Counted from the stretch's first letter, positions 17,884 through 27,053 are shown. The stretch: 64,000 nt of DNA from Lentisphaeria bacterium (GCA_017456285.1 JAFTJQ010000004.1:62001-126000), one strand, 5' to 3'. Numbers and translations: made by a program. Notes: a model not told the origin generated them from the letters alone.

Positions 17884-18102
17884 TTATTTTTCCTTGTAGT
17901 ACAAGTGACAATGGCAATATCCGCTGAAATTTTCATCCGCAATTTGCTGTTGAAACTCCTGACAAATACACAGGTTTTCCGGGATATGCTGAAGTCGGCA
18001 GGGACAATATCCGCCGTTTTTTGCCATAACAGCCTCCAGTTTGGCAACAAAATTCTCATCGGGATTAATTTTAATATTTTCAGGCAACTTATCTTTTTGC
18101 AT
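17884..18102 (-). CDS. Ferredoxin-thioredoxin reductase catalytic-chain-like protein
   Basis: 72 aa from ATG at 18102. An ATG at 18117 would add five residues, but GGAG lies inside that extension nine bases before 18102, so the second start is chosen. Cysteine pairs CPC (33-35), CIC (45-47) and CHC (63-65) with NGGYCPCR and YCHCHLY identify the FTR beta-chain type, which holds a 4Fe-4S cluster beside a redox disulfide. Spacing is CPC-X9-CIC-X15-CHC rather than the plant CPC-X16-CPC-X8-CHC. No variable (alpha) chain is nearby. Its pairing with thioredoxin suggests thioredoxin reduction from ferredoxin. Confidence 0.8.
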   Translation of the reverse strand: MQKDKLPENIKINPDENFVAKLEAVMAKNGGYCPCRLQHIPENLCICQEFQQQIADENFSGYCHCHLYYKEK

Positions 18103-18138
18103 AGTAAAATTCTCCATATTTTAATTTATTACAAGAAT

Positions 18139-18166
18139 AATATAATAAGTTTCCTGATATTTTCAA
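18139..18166 (-). promoter_or_regulatory. Promoter of FTR-like/thioredoxin genes
   Basis: Minus strand TTGAAA (18161-18166), 16 bases, TATATT (18139-18144). Transcription would begin near 18132, about 30 bases before the chosen start codon. Confidence 0.65.
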
Positions 18167-18247
18167 ATCAAATTTAAATTTTTTAAGAATATTCATTTGA
18201 CAACAAAGATTATCAAAAATAAATTTAATATTTTTTTATTTTTTCAT

Positions 18248-18275
18248 TTGCATTTATTGTTATAACGTATATATT
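18248..18275 (+). promoter_or_regulatory. Promoter of the nusA-infB operon leader
   Basis: TTGCAT (18248-18253), 16 bases, TATATT (18270-18275). Start near 18282, leaving a leader of about 200 bases before nusA that includes the hairpin at 18407-18447. Confidence 0.6.
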
Positions 18276-18406
18276 ATTGAAGTAGGTAGTAAATACTTAA
18301 AAAAGAAAAGTTTTATTTATGTAGTATAATATAAAAAATTGGGAATAACTTAACTATATTGATTGCAGTAGAAATTAACAGCGAAGCAATTATAATACTG
18401 AGAGGG

Positions 18407-18447
18407 AAAGTGGGCGTGAAAATTATACCCCCGCTTTTTTCTTTTTT
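18407..18447 (+). terminator. Terminator-like hairpin (possible attenuator) before nusA
   Basis: AAAGTGGG (18407-18414) pairs with CCCGCTTT (18430-18437) with one G-U pair, followed by an almost unbroken T-run to 18447. No plus-strand gene precedes it, so it would stop transcripts from the nusA promoter itself: either an attenuator or the end of a short RNA of about 165 nt. Confidence 0.55.
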
Positions 18448-18483
18448 ATGAATTAAAAAATTTAACAAAGGAGTTGAAAAAAT

Positions 18484-19725
18484 ATGAACAATGAATTATT
18501 GGTAATGCTCGACTATATCGAGCGTGAGAGAGGCATCAAAAGAAGCAGAATTGTGACTGCTTTGGAAACTGCTATTTTGTCCGCCTCCAGAAAAAGTATC
18601 CACCCGGCAAAAAATCTTTCAGTCAAAATCAACGGCAGCAACGGCCATATTGAAGCTTGGGCAAAATTAGAAGTTGTTGAGAGCAAACCGAATAATGATC
18701 AAATTCTGCTTGAAACTGCGATTGAAAAATATCCTGATGTGCAACTTGGAGACATTATTGATTGGGAAGTTACTCCGAAAGATTTCGGACGCATTGCGGC
18801 TCAAAGTGCAAAGCAGGCAATTGCAAATGAACTCAAAAAAGCCGAAAAAGAGAGCATTCTTGAGGAATACGAGTCAAGAATCGGAGAGATTATCACCGGT
18901 CAGGTTCACACAATTGAACGCAATGGAGATATTATAATTGATTTCAACAAAACCGAGGGTATTTTGCCGCGTCGTGAACGAATTTTTGATGAGCATTTCG
19001 GACCCGGCGATATGATTAATGTGCTTTTGCTTGATATCGGCGTAGAGGAAAAAGATAAGGACAAAAACAAAGCTCCGTCCTTGATTTGCTCTCGCAGCAA
19101 TCCTGACTTCGTAAAGAAACTTTTTGAGCGTGAAGTAAGCGAAATTCATGAGGGTATCGTTCAGATTATGGGAATCGCCCGTGAAGCAGGTTCCAGAACT
19201 AAAATTGCGGTCAAAAGCAATGACGAGCGAGTTGACCCCGTCGGTTCATGCGTCGGTGTCAAAGGCATCAGAGTTCGCAATATCACCAATGAATTAGGGG
19301 CGGAAAAAATCGATATTATCCCCTACAGCGACGATATTGCTCAATACACTATCAATGCTTTGCAGCCGGCTAAAGTTCAATCTGTCGAAGTCAGAGATGA
19401 ACAGAATGAGGTAATTGTACACGTCAGTGAGGATCAATCAAAACTTGCTTTCGGCAAAAAAGCACAGAATGTGCGACTTTGCTCAAAATTGATTAATCGT
19501 GCGGTCAATTTGCAAACCGAGAATCCGCTCGAAGCTAAAATTGTCGAAGCCGCAAATAAACTTGCCAGAGACTTCGGAGTTTCAGTCGGCACGGCAAATA
19601 AATTGGTTCGTGCAGGCTATGTGACTTTGGACGGAATCCGTGAAGCAGGACTTGAACAGCTCCTCGAAATTGAAAAAATTAATGCACCAGAAATTACTGC
19701 CGCTTTTGAAAAGATTGATGCTTAA
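18484..19725 (+). CDS. nusA: Transcription termination/antitermination factor NusA
   Basis: 413 aa. N-terminal RNA-polymerase-binding domain (LLVMLDYIERERGI, with AAQSAKQAI near 115), S1 domain around 130-205 (GEIITGQVHTIERNGDIIID), KH1 and KH2 from about 210 to 345 (AREAGSRTKIAV, DPVGSCVGVKGIRVRNITNE, LGAEKIDIIPY, KLAFGKKAQNVRL), and a short helix-hairpin-helix tail. It lacks the long acidic repeats of the enterobacterial protein (495 aa). Binds nascent RNA and RNA polymerase. Head of the conserved operon with infB 27 bases downstream. Strong ribosome site AAAGGAG. Confidence 0.96.
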   Translation: MNNELLVMLDYIERERGIKRSRIVTALETAILSASRKSIHPAKNLSVKINGSNGHIEAWAKLEVVESKPNNDQILLETAIEKYPDVQLGDIIDWEVTPKDFGRIAAQSAKQAIANELKKAEKESILEEYESRIGEIITGQVHTIERNGDIIIDFNKTEGILPRRERIFDEHFGPGDMINVLLLDIGVEEKDKDKNKAPSLICSRSNPDFVKKLFEREVSEIHEGIVQIMGIAREAGSRTKIAVKSNDERVDPVGSCVGVKGIRVRNITNELGAEKIDIIPYSDDIAQYTINALQPAKVQSVEVRDEQNEVIVHVSEDQSKLAFGKKAQNVRLCSKLINRAVNLQTENPLEAKIVEAANKLARDFGVSVGTANKLVRAGYVTLDGIREAGLEQLLEIEKINAPEITAAFEKIDA

Positions 19726-19752
19726 AGCGACTTGAAAAAAGGGAGGTAAACC

Positions 19753-21753
19753 ATGAAAAGCATAAAAGTTAAAACTATCGCTCAGAGATATGACGTCTCT
19801 GAAGCAGAAATTTATGATGAACTCGAATCACAGGGATTCTCTATCAGCAAAAAATCAGGAGAAATCCCTGCTGATGTAGCGGAACTGATCGAGGAATTTT
19901 TTGAAGACCTCTTCGCTAATAAAAAGGCCTTCGCTCAAGCAAAAAAACATCGCAAAAATGCCGAAGAACTCGTTATCGATTCTCCCGTAATTGTGAAAAA
20001 CCTTGCCGAAGCTCTGAATAAAAAGCCGAATGTCATTATCAGCGATTTGATGAAACTCGGCGAATTGGCAAGCATTAATCAGGCAATCAGCGATGCAACT
20101 GCTAAAAAACTTTGCAAAAATTACGGTATCGAACTCGTAATTGCTAATGAGAAAGTAGTCAGAGAGCCGAAGAAAAATCATGTCACTGCTAAAACCGAAG
20201 TCAGTAAATTTGATGTCGAAGAAGCAGATGACGAGAAAGATTTGCTTGAACGTCCGCCGGTAGTAACTTTTTTGGGTCACGTTGACCACGGCAAAACCTC
20301 TTTGCAGGATGCCGTCCGCAAAACCAACATCGTTGCAGGCGAATCAGGCAGAATTACTCAACACATCGGGGCTTCAACTATTACTTACAATGACAAAATG
20401 ATTACTTTTATTGATACTCCCGGACACGCCGCTTTTACCAGCATGCGAGCCAGAGGTGCAAATGCTACGGATATTGCGATTTTGGTAGTCTCTGCAAGTG
20501 AGGGCTTCAAAGCTCAAACCGTCGAGGCGATGAATCACGCTCTGGCGGCTAAAGTCCCGATTATCGTGGCAATGAATAAAATTGACCTGCCCGATGCTGA
20601 TCCGAATAAAGTCCTGCTCCAAATGCAGCAGAATAATCTTATGAGTGAAGACTGGGGCGGTGAAGTCGGTACTGTGAAAGTCTCTGCCAAAACCGGTGAG
20701 GGCTTAAATGATTTGCTCGACCGTATCCTGCTTGAAGCTGAAATTCTGGAACTTAAAGCTAATCCGAAGGCAAAGGCTCGAGGGATCGTCCTTGAATCAA
20801 ATATGGAATTCGGTTTGGGTGCAGCGGCAAGCGTGCTTGTTCAGAAAGGCACTCTGAAAGTCGGCGATCCGATTCTCTGCGGTACAACTTACGGCAAGGT
20901 CAAAACTATGATTGACGATAAAGGCAAAAGAGTTAAAGTTGCTCCGCCGAGTACCCCCGTTAAAATTATCGGACTTAATGCCGTTCCCGAAGCAGGCGAC
21001 AAATTGATTGTCTGCGATAATGAGAAAGAAGCCCGCCTCGAAGCAGAACGCCGAATTGCCGAGAAACGCAATTCTCAACAGGCTTCAAGCTCAATTACTT
21101 CAGCGGAAGACCTTTTCAGCAAGCTCAACAGTTCATCAATTGAAACTTTGGACATCATTATCAAATCTGACGTCCGCGGTTCAGGTGAAGCTATTGCCCA
21201 GTCGCTGGAGAAAATTCCGTCTGACAAAGTTAAATGCAATGTTGTGGCAAATAGTGTCGGTGCAATCAGTGAAAATGATGTTATGCTGGCAGCCGCTTCA
21301 AATGCAATTCTCGTCGGGTTCCACGTCAGAGTCAATCCGGGCGTAAATGATTTAGCGAAACGTCAAGGAGTTGAAATTCGTCTTTACAATATCATCTATG
21401 AGTTGCTTGAGGATATTACCGATGCTCTTGCCGGTAAACTTGAGCCTGAAAAGCGTGAAGTATCGCTCGGCGAAGCCAAAATTCTTCAAATTTTCAACCT
21501 CTCAAAGGGTGGAAAAATTTGTGGCTGCATGGTTGAATCAGGAGCAGTTAAAGTCGGCTCAAAGGCACGAGTTTTCCGCAATAACGAACTCATTTACAAT
21601 GGTGAAGTCGCTTCGCTTAAACGCTTCCAGGATAATGTAAAAGAGGTCAAAGCAGGTTTGGAATGCGGTATTAAACTTGATAACTTTGTCGATTTCGAGG
21701 AAGGCGACTTGATTGAAATTTTTGAAATTGAACTCAAAAAAGCAACTTTATAA
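19753..21753 (+). CDS. infB: Translation initiation factor IF-2
   Basis: 666 aa. Two short IF2-N-like helical segments (residues 1-50 and about 75-135) are followed by a charged linker and the GTPase domain from about 165: GHVDHGKTSL (G1), DTPGHAAFTSMRARG (G3), NKIDLPDADPNKV (G4) and SAKTGEGL (G5). Domain II and the C-terminal fMet-tRNA-binding domain (KVGSKARVFRNNELIY) are complete. The N-terminal extension is much shorter than in Escherichia coli. It positions initiator tRNA on the ribosome. The gene is 27 bases after nusA and 24 before rbfA. Confidence 0.97.
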   Translation: MKSIKVKTIAQRYDVSEAEIYDELESQGFSISKKSGEIPADVAELIEEFFEDLFANKKAFAQAKKHRKNAEELVIDSPVIVKNLAEALNKKPNVIISDLMKLGELASINQAISDATAKKLCKNYGIELVIANEKVVREPKKNHVTAKTEVSKFDVEEADDEKDLLERPPVVTFLGHVDHGKTSLQDAVRKTNIVAGESGRITQHIGASTITYNDKMITFIDTPGHAAFTSMRARGANATDIAILVVSASEGFKAQTVEAMNHALAAKVPIIVAMNKIDLPDADPNKVLLQMQQNNLMSEDWGGEVGTVKVSAKTGEGLNDLLDRILLEAEILELKANPKAKARGIVLESNMEFGLGAAASVLVQKGTLKVGDPILCGTTYGKVKTMIDDKGKRVKVAPPSTPVKIIGLNAVPEAGDKLIVCDNEKEARLEAERRIAEKRNSQQASSSITSAEDLFSKLNSSSIETLDIIIKSDVRGSGEAIAQSLEKIPSDKVKCNVVANSVGAISENDVMLAAASNAILVGFHVRVNPGVNDLAKRQGVEIRLYNIIYELLEDITDALAGKLEPEKREVSLGEAKILQIFNLSKGGKICGCMVESGAVKVGSKARVFRNNELIYNGEVASLKRFQDNVKEVKAGLECGIKLDNFVDFEEGDLIEIFEIELKKATL

Positions 21754-21777
21754 TTTCTCAAAATAAGGATTTTTATT

Positions 21778-22143
21778 ATGGCTGAAGTTGATAGACTTAC
21801 TCGGGTAAATGAACTTCTCAAAAGAGAAATTGCCACTATTCTGGAGAAAAGACTCCTTGAGCGTGGAAATGCTTTTGTATTGTTATCAGTAACTGAAGTT
21901 AATACCAGTGTCGATTTGAGAAATGCCACGGTTTACATCAGCATTTTCGGCAATGACAATGCCATGAAGCATAAACTTATGAATGAAGTGGAAAAATCCC
22001 GAATTCAGATTCAAAAAGATATTGCTAAAAACTTGAAATTCAAACACACTCCGGTTTTGAATTTCAAGTTGGATACTCGACTTGAGAGAGGCGATATGGT
22101 GCTTGAATTATTAAATAAATCTGAAGAAGAGACGGAAAACTAA
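21778..22143 (+). CDS. rbfA: Ribosome-binding factor A
   Basis: 121 aa, the normal length. The KH-like fold is seen in RVNELLKREIATILEKRL at the start, SVTEVNTSVDLRNATVYISI in the middle and LKFKHTPVLNFKLDTRLERG near the end. It acts in late maturation of the 30S subunit. It sits between infB and nrnA in the standard order, three bases before the next start codon. Confidence 0.95.
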   Translation: MAEVDRLTRVNELLKREIATILEKRLLERGNAFVLLSVTEVNTSVDLRNATVYISIFGNDNAMKHKLMNEVEKSRIQIQKDIAKNLKFKHTPVLNFKLDTRLERGDMVLELLNKSEEETEN

Positions 22144-22146
22144 AAA

Positions 22147-23139
22147 ATGCAAGCAATTATCGATATTCTGAAAAATAATAATTCTTTTATCGTCGTTGCC
22201 CATGAAAAGCCTGACGGAGACGCAATCGGCTCCGTTACGGGTTTGACCGCTTTTTTGAATGATAACGGCAAAAAAGCAACTGCACTTTTAGTAGATGATA
22301 TTCCAACTAAATTTGAGGATATTATCAGTTGTCCTCTTACCCGTATGATCAGTGCAAATGAGATTAATTCTGCGGACATCCTGATTATCCTCGATAGTGC
22401 CAGAAGTTCCAGAATCAATCTCCCAAGCAATATCAACATTGATGAGATAAAAATTCCGATCGTCAATATTGACCACCATATTGATAATAATGTCAACGGC
22501 ACAGTTAATTATATCAATTCTGCCGCAGGTGCAACTGCGGAAATTATTGCTGATTTGGCAAAAAAAATGGAAGTGTCAAATCATTGGATTGTAAGCCGAA
22601 ATTGTGCAGAAATGCTCTATTTGGGAATTGTAACTGATACCGGGTCATTCAAATTCACCAATACTACTTGCAATACATTTCAAGCGGCGGCTTATCTCCT
22701 GAGCAAAGGAGTGGATATTAATAAAATCAATAACGCCGCATATTTCTCAAAAGCATTGAATCAACTGCTTTTTGAAGCGGAGATGATTAATAATCACTTG
22801 AAATGCGACTTCGACGGCCGCTATGCACATGCAATCATTCCGCAATCGCTTTTTGATAAATATCAATTCAACATGAAAGACGGCGAAACGGTTATTGAAT
22901 ATCTGCGTGAAATCAATACTGCCGTAATTGCGGCATTGCTTTACCCCAAAGATAGTGCGGTCAAAGTATCGCTTCGAAGCAAAAACTCCGCCTACCCCGT
23001 CGGTCCGATTGCCCGCAAATTTAATGGTGGGGGGCATGAAATGGCAGCTGGAATAACATTTGAAAATAAGTCTTTTGAAGAAGTTGACAAACTTTTGTAC
23101 GATGCAATAAAAGAGGTTTTAGAGAAAAATGAGATATAA
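22147..23139 (+). CDS. nrnA: DHH-family phosphoesterase, NrnA-like oligoribonuclease/pAp phosphatase
   Basis: 330 aa. DHH-domain motifs: VVAHEKPDGDAIGS (motif I), ILIILDSARSSRI (motif II), NIDHHIDNN (the DHH motif), LYLGIVTDTGSFKF (motif IV); the DHHA1 domain ends in KFNGGGHEMAAGI. These are the manganese-binding and substrate residues of NrnA/RecJ-like enzymes that degrade nanoRNA and pAp. It follows rbfA and overlaps truB by 11 bases, a neighbourhood common for nrnA in many phyla. Confidence 0.9.
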   Translation: MQAIIDILKNNNSFIVVAHEKPDGDAIGSVTGLTAFLNDNGKKATALLVDDIPTKFEDIISCPLTRMISANEINSADILIILDSARSSRINLPSNINIDEIKIPIVNIDHHIDNNVNGTVNYINSAAGATAEIIADLAKKMEVSNHWIVSRNCAEMLYLGIVTDTGSFKFTNTTCNTFQAAAYLLSKGVDINKINNAAYFSKALNQLLFEAEMINNHLKCDFDGRYAHAIIPQSLFDKYQFNMKDGETVIEYLREINTAVIAALLYPKDSAVKVSLRSKNSAYPVGPIARKFNGGGHEMAAGITFENKSFEEVDKLLYDAIKEVLEKNEI

Positions 23140-23878
23140 CCCTAAAAAACACCATCTGCCGCCATTCAAAATGGACGGGATTCTTTTAGTAAACAAACCG
23201 ACTGAATGGACAAGTTTTGATGTAGTAAATTTTTTACGAAATCGCTTCAATATTCCGAAAATCGGGCACTGCGGCACACTTGATCCTGCCGCTACGGGTT
23301 TGCTGGTAATTGTGATGGGCAAATTCACGACCTTGAGCCAAAAATTCAGCGGAGAGGACAAAACCTACGAGGCTGAAGTTCTGCTCGGGCAAACTACCAC
23401 CACAGAAGACATGGAGGGCGAAATTACCTCAACTGCCGATACTTCGCATCTAACTCAAGCAGCCGTTGAGGAGGCAATTAATTCATTCCTCGGCAAGTCA
23501 AAGCAGATTCCGCCGATGGTTTCCGCCATTAAAAAAGACGGAAAAAAACTTTACGAACTTGCTCGTCAGGGAATCGAAATTGAACGTGAACCGAGAGATA
23601 TTGAAATTTCTGAAATCAAAATTCATTCAATTAATATCCCCGAATTTCACTTTACCGTAAAATGTTCCAAAGGCACCTACATCCGCACTCTCGCTGCGGA
23701 CATCGGTGCAAAACTCGGAGTCGGCGGCACTTTGAAGTCACTGCATCGCACCCAGAGTGGTATTTTCACTGTCGATGATGCAGTAACTATTGAGGAATTA
23801 AAGGAGATGGAACAGCCTGATTTATTGATAAAAATGAGAACTTTTTTAACAAAGGTTTTAGATAGTAAATTAATTTAA
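23129..23878 (+). CDS. truB: tRNA pseudouridine(55) synthase TruB
   Basis: 249 aa. The catalytic block GHCGTLDPAATGLLV contains Asp52; the start DGILLVNKPTEWTSF and the later KCSKGTYIRTLAADIG and RTQSGIF are typical TruB motifs. Makes pseudouridine 55 in the T-loop of tRNA. The C-terminal PUA domain is reduced compared with longer homologues. It overlaps the 3' end of nrnA by 11 bases and precedes pyrF by 26 bases. Confidence 0.95.
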   Translation: MRYNPKKHHLPPFKMDGILLVNKPTEWTSFDVVNFLRNRFNIPKIGHCGTLDPAATGLLVIVMGKFTTLSQKFSGEDKTYEAEVLLGQTTTTEDMEGEITSTADTSHLTQAAVEEAINSFLGKSKQIPPMVSAIKKDGKKLYELARQGIEIEREPRDIEISEIKIHSINIPEFHFTVKCSKGTYIRTLAADIGAKLGVGGTLKSLHRTQSGIFTVDDAVTIEELKEMEQPDLLIKMRTFLTKVLDSKLI

Positions 23879-23904
23879 CTTTTAATATAAAATGAGGTGA
23901 AACT

Positions 23905-24717
23905 ATGAATTTTTATGAAAAACTTAATGCCATTTGGGCAAAAAACAACTCTTTTGTCTGTGTCGGATTAGACCCTGACTTGAACAAACTTCCTGCTTGC
24001 GTCAAGGACAAGGAATTTCCGATTTTTGAATTTAATAAAGCAATCATTGATGCAACCAAAGATTACGTCTGTGCTTACAAACCGCAGGCAGCTTACTACG
24101 CAGGTCAAGACCGTGATGCTGAACTCAAAATGACCATTGACTATATCAAAGAAGTCGCCCCCGAAGTCCCCGTGATTCTCGACGTAAAACGCGGCGACAT
24201 CGGCTCAACTGCCGACATGTATGCCAAAGAAGCCTTTATCCGCTACAATGCCGATGCCGTAACCGTCAATCCCTACATGGGATTTGATACATTAAAACCC
24301 TTTTTGGACTACGCGGACAAGGGTGTAATCATTCTCTGCCGCACCTCTAACCCGAATTCAGGCGATTTGCAGAATCTCGTTGCTGACGGAAAAATGATTT
24401 ACCAGCATGTCGCTCTGCTTGCCAAAGACAAGTGGAACTACAATAACAATATCGCTCTCGTTATCGGTGCGACCTACCCCGAAGAACTGAAAGAAGTCCG
24501 CACCCTCTGTCCGGAATTGCCTTTCCTCGTTCCCGGTGTCGGGGCTCAAGGCGGCGATGTAGAGAAAGTTGTAAAAAACGGTACTACTGCGGCAGGCACA
24601 GGTTTAATTATCAACTCTTCACGCGGCATTATTTATGCAAGCAAAGAGGATGACTTCGGAGTTAAAGCAGGCGAAAAGACTCTTGAACTTCGTGATTTGA
24701 TTAATTCATTCCGTTAA
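23905..24717 (+). CDS. pyrF: Orotidine 5'-phosphate decarboxylase
   Basis: 270 aa. FVCVGLDPDLNKLP binds the substrate; VILDVKRGDIGSTADMYAKEAF contains the catalytic Lys95 and Asp set of the long (group 2) bacterial form; the end VPGVGAQGGD and GLIINSSRGI bind phosphate. Final step of UMP synthesis. It is the last gene of the nusA operon and is followed by a strong terminator. Ribosome site GAGGTG. Confidence 0.95.
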   Translation: MNFYEKLNAIWAKNNSFVCVGLDPDLNKLPACVKDKEFPIFEFNKAIIDATKDYVCAYKPQAAYYAGQDRDAELKMTIDYIKEVAPEVPVILDVKRGDIGSTADMYAKEAFIRYNADAVTVNPYMGFDTLKPFLDYADKGVIILCRTSNPNSGDLQNLVADGKMIYQHVALLAKDKWNYNNNIALVIGATYPEELKEVRTLCPELPFLVPGVGAQGGDVEKVVKNGTTAAGTGLIINSSRGIIYASKEDDFGVKAGEKTLELRDLINSFR

Positions 24718-24736
24718 TAATCCATAAAAAAATAGA

Positions 24737-24767
24737 GGCTATTACGAATAACGTAATAGCCTTTTTT
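24737..24767. terminator. Bidirectional intrinsic terminator
   Basis: GGCTATTACG (24737-24746), loop AATAA, CGTAATAGCC (24752-24761), then six T. On the minus strand the same stem is followed shortly by seven T. It separates the converging pyrF and MFS genes. Confidence 0.9.
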
Positions 24768-24782
24768 ATATCGAAAATTTAA

Positions 24783-26069
24783 TTATTTTTTTAGTCCTCT
24801 TCTTTGCTCAAACTGCCGATAAAATATTACAGCAATTAACAGCATGAGAAAAATCGGAATCAAAAGTAATCCAAAATAGGAACGGAATAATGGCGAATAA
24901 TTAGTCGCACCATAAATATTTTCACAAATTTTATAGACAAACATCGCACCGAATGACCCGAGGAAAAGCCCGCCGCTTCGGCACATGTTATAAGCAGAAA
25001 CGTAATAATTTTCGCAACCCTTGCGAGCTAATTTGCTCCCTGCCCCCATCTCGGTCGCATTCATCCAAGCACCGACAATTGACACTCCGCTGCCATCCCA
25101 ACTAATCAACCAGAAAAGCAAAAGTACCCAAACATTATTCCAACAAATACAGAATAATGCAGTTGCTGCAAAAATAATTGCCGTTTGAATAAAAAAAACT
25201 TTATGGAAACCATGCTTATCGGCAATTTTACCGCCGAATGGCAAAGTAATATTTGCCACTATGCCGATAACACTTATCAAAATCACAATAATTGACATTT
25301 TCCAATTCAGAGTCAACATCAAATAAACCACCAAATACGCCCCTAAACTGCCACAAGTCACTCCATGCAGCATCGTAATTACGGCAATAAGTGAATAATT
25401 TTTGTCCCGATACGGAATTAAAATATCCTGAAGTCGAATACTTTTCTTTTTAGGCGGCGACATCACATGCAATTTAACTTGCTTCATTGCCCTAATCGCA
25501 GGATATTCAGGCAAAATACAAATTGCCTGAATCAAAAAATATACCCAATAAAATGTTTGGTTACTGCTATTTTCAAAAAGATCCATAAAAATCGCCATCG
25601 GTACACCCAATATATTTGCAGGCATGCACAAAAGCATCAACATCGTATTGCTGTATTTATTAAATGATTCAGGAGGCAATGCTCGGCGATAGATAACCAT
25701 TAAACTATTATTGGCAAAGGTCGCAGTCATCATTCCGATCGGCAGAATTATCGCACTGGCAATCGTTAAAATTCCGACATTATCGGTAAAAAGTGCAATC
25801 AACGGCAATAAACACGGTACAGATACCCTTGCTAAATAGCCATACATACAAATTTCACGGTCAATCTCTTTTTTCTGGAGCCACGGGGCAAGGATAAAAT
25901 AACTTACCGCAGGCAGGAGGTACATCAAGCCTTTAATAAACCCGAATGCACTCAAATCAATATTCGCCCGCAAGAAAAATTTATCCATGAATACCACATT
26001 GGCACAATTCATAATCGCCAATGAGATAAATGAATTATAAATATAAAGCAGTTTTACATTGCTATTCAT
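24783..26069 (-). CDS. MFS transporter of a sugar-acid or glycoside cluster
   Basis: 428 aa with about 12 membrane segments. Start MNSNVKLLYIYNSFISLAIM; the central loop LQDILIPYRDKNYSLIAVI separates two six-helix halves; GGKIADKHGFHKVFFIQ is the MFS loop after helix 8, and there is a matching WLQKKEIDREIC in the first half. It is the last gene of a five-gene minus-strand cluster with two amidohydrolases and an aldolase and likely imports the compound they degrade. Substrate unknown. Confidence 0.75.
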   Translation of the reverse strand: MNSNVKLLYIYNSFISLAIMNCANVVFMDKFFLRANIDLSAFGFIKGLMYLLPAVSYFILAPWLQKKEIDREICMYGYLARVSVPCLLPLIALFTDNVGILTIASAIILPIGMMTATFANNSLMVIYRRALPPESFNKYSNTMLMLLCMPANILGVPMAIFMDLFENSSNQTFYWVYFLIQAICILPEYPAIRAMKQVKLHVMSPPKKKSIRLQDILIPYRDKNYSLIAVITMLHGVTCGSLGAYLVVYLMLTLNWKMSIIVILISVIGIVANITLPFGGKIADKHGFHKVFFIQTAIIFAATALFCICWNNVWVLLLFWLISWDGSGVSIVGAWMNATEMGAGSKLARKGCENYYVSAYNMCRSGGLFLGSFGAMFVYKICENIYGATNYSPLFRSYFGLLLIPIFLMLLIAVIFYRQFEQRRGLKK

Positions 26070-26087
26070 TCAAATTACCGATTAAAA

Positions 26088-27053
26088 TTATTTTGAAAAC
26101 TTAAAAAATTCCGCTGCATTGCCATAGAAAAATTTCTCAATATCAGCAGTAGTTACACCTGCCATATCAGCGGCTTGCTTGGTTGCACGCAAATTTTCAT
26201 AGCAAACCAGTGTGGCATCAGGGCGGCAATGCGGTACATCCATGCCGCGGAAATACTGCCAGCCTTTACCCCAGGTGATATACTTCGCATGAACTCCGCC
26301 TGCAACAATATTGTCAGTTCCGAACATTATGCGTGAAATATCTTCATGCTTAAAAAGCAGATAAATACTTCTCGCATCACAAACTGCAGAACTGTCATAA
26401 TAGATATTCGGCATATCTCGCAAAACAAAAATATTTTTCTCCAAAGTAAATGGGTTAAATGCTCTCGCACAATGAGCCAAAATCCAACGGACATTTTTGT
26501 ACTTCTTTGTAAAATACTGAAAATCCGCCAAATTATCAGGGTCTGCAATACCGTCAAATCTCGACATGTGCATGGTAATGCTGAGTTTATACTCGTCGGC
26601 AACCTCGATCAAATCCTCCCCGAAGTAATCAGTAATTCGGCAATTTGCAGGGTCTTTCGCCATAATTCTATAGGGTTTAAGTCCGGTAAAGTGATACTTC
26701 TCAATCGCATCAGCCAACCGCTTCGGAGTAACATCGGGAGTGATGATTGTACAACCGACATGGTTGCGAGTTTTTGCGATTTCTCCTGCCATGAACTCAT
26801 TTTGCTTATCAAAATCAAGTCCGAGGTCAGGCATAATGATTAATTGATAATCAAGTTCACGATTCGGAAAAACCTCTTTTGACCAACTGTCAAGCACGGC
26901 AAAATCGTGATCTTTGTATTTTGTCGGGGTTTTGCAGCAATTTTGATTCCACAAGTGTGTGTGTGCATCAAAAACTTTTGCAGGCACAAACTCCTCTAAT
27001 TCTTCCGCCCAAATTTCTCTATCAAAATCAGTTAATTTCTCGTAAAGTTCCAT
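26088..27053 (-). CDS. Amidohydrolase-family (amidohydrolase 2) metal hydrolase, copy 1
   Basis: 321 aa. TIM-barrel amidohydrolase motifs: VFDAHTHLWN (HxH metal ligands, about residue 30), SITMHMSRFDGIAD, RWILAHCARAF (His) and ISRIMFGTDNIVAGG (Asp). The family includes decarboxylases, lactonases and hydrolases of aromatic or sugar acids; I cannot choose. It is a close paralogue of the adjacent upstream gene, two bases away, and probably arose by tandem duplication. Both likely act on related intermediates in the pathway that includes the NanA-family aldolase. Confidence 0.75.
   Translation of the reverse strand: MELYEKLTDFDREIWAEELEEFVPAKVFDAHTHLWNQNCCKTPTKYKDHDFAVLDSWSKEVFPNRELDYQLIIMPDLGLDFDKQNEFMAGEIAKTRNHVGCTIITPDVTPKRLADAIEKYHFTGLKPYRIMAKDPANCRITDYFGEDLIEVADEYKLSITMHMSRFDGIADPDNLADFQYFTKKYKNVRWILAHCARAFNPFTLEKNIFVLRDMPNIYYDSSAVCDARSIYLLFKHEDISRIMFGTDNIVAGGVHAKYITWGKGWQYFRGMDVPHCRPDATLVCYENLRATKQAADMAGVTTADIEKFFYGNAAEFFKFSK

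Larger units (their letters stand above)
18118..18483. other. Divergent control region between FTR-like gene and nusA operon
   Basis: About 370 bases of AT-rich DNA. It contains a minus-strand promoter (18139-18166), a plus-strand promoter (18248-18275), a further TATAAT at 18325-18330 without a clear -35, and a hairpin plus T-run at 18407-18447 upstream of nusA. No rimP gene, usually found before nusA, is present here. No protein-coding frame is convincing. Confidence 0.6.

Noticed and set aside
19855-20289. 144-codon minus-strand frame
   Set aside because: Antisense to infB; no promoter or ribosome site.
26346-26843. 165-codon plus-strand frame
   Set aside because: Antisense to amidohydrolase copy 1; similar shadow frames recur over copy 2, as expected from paralogous codon structure.
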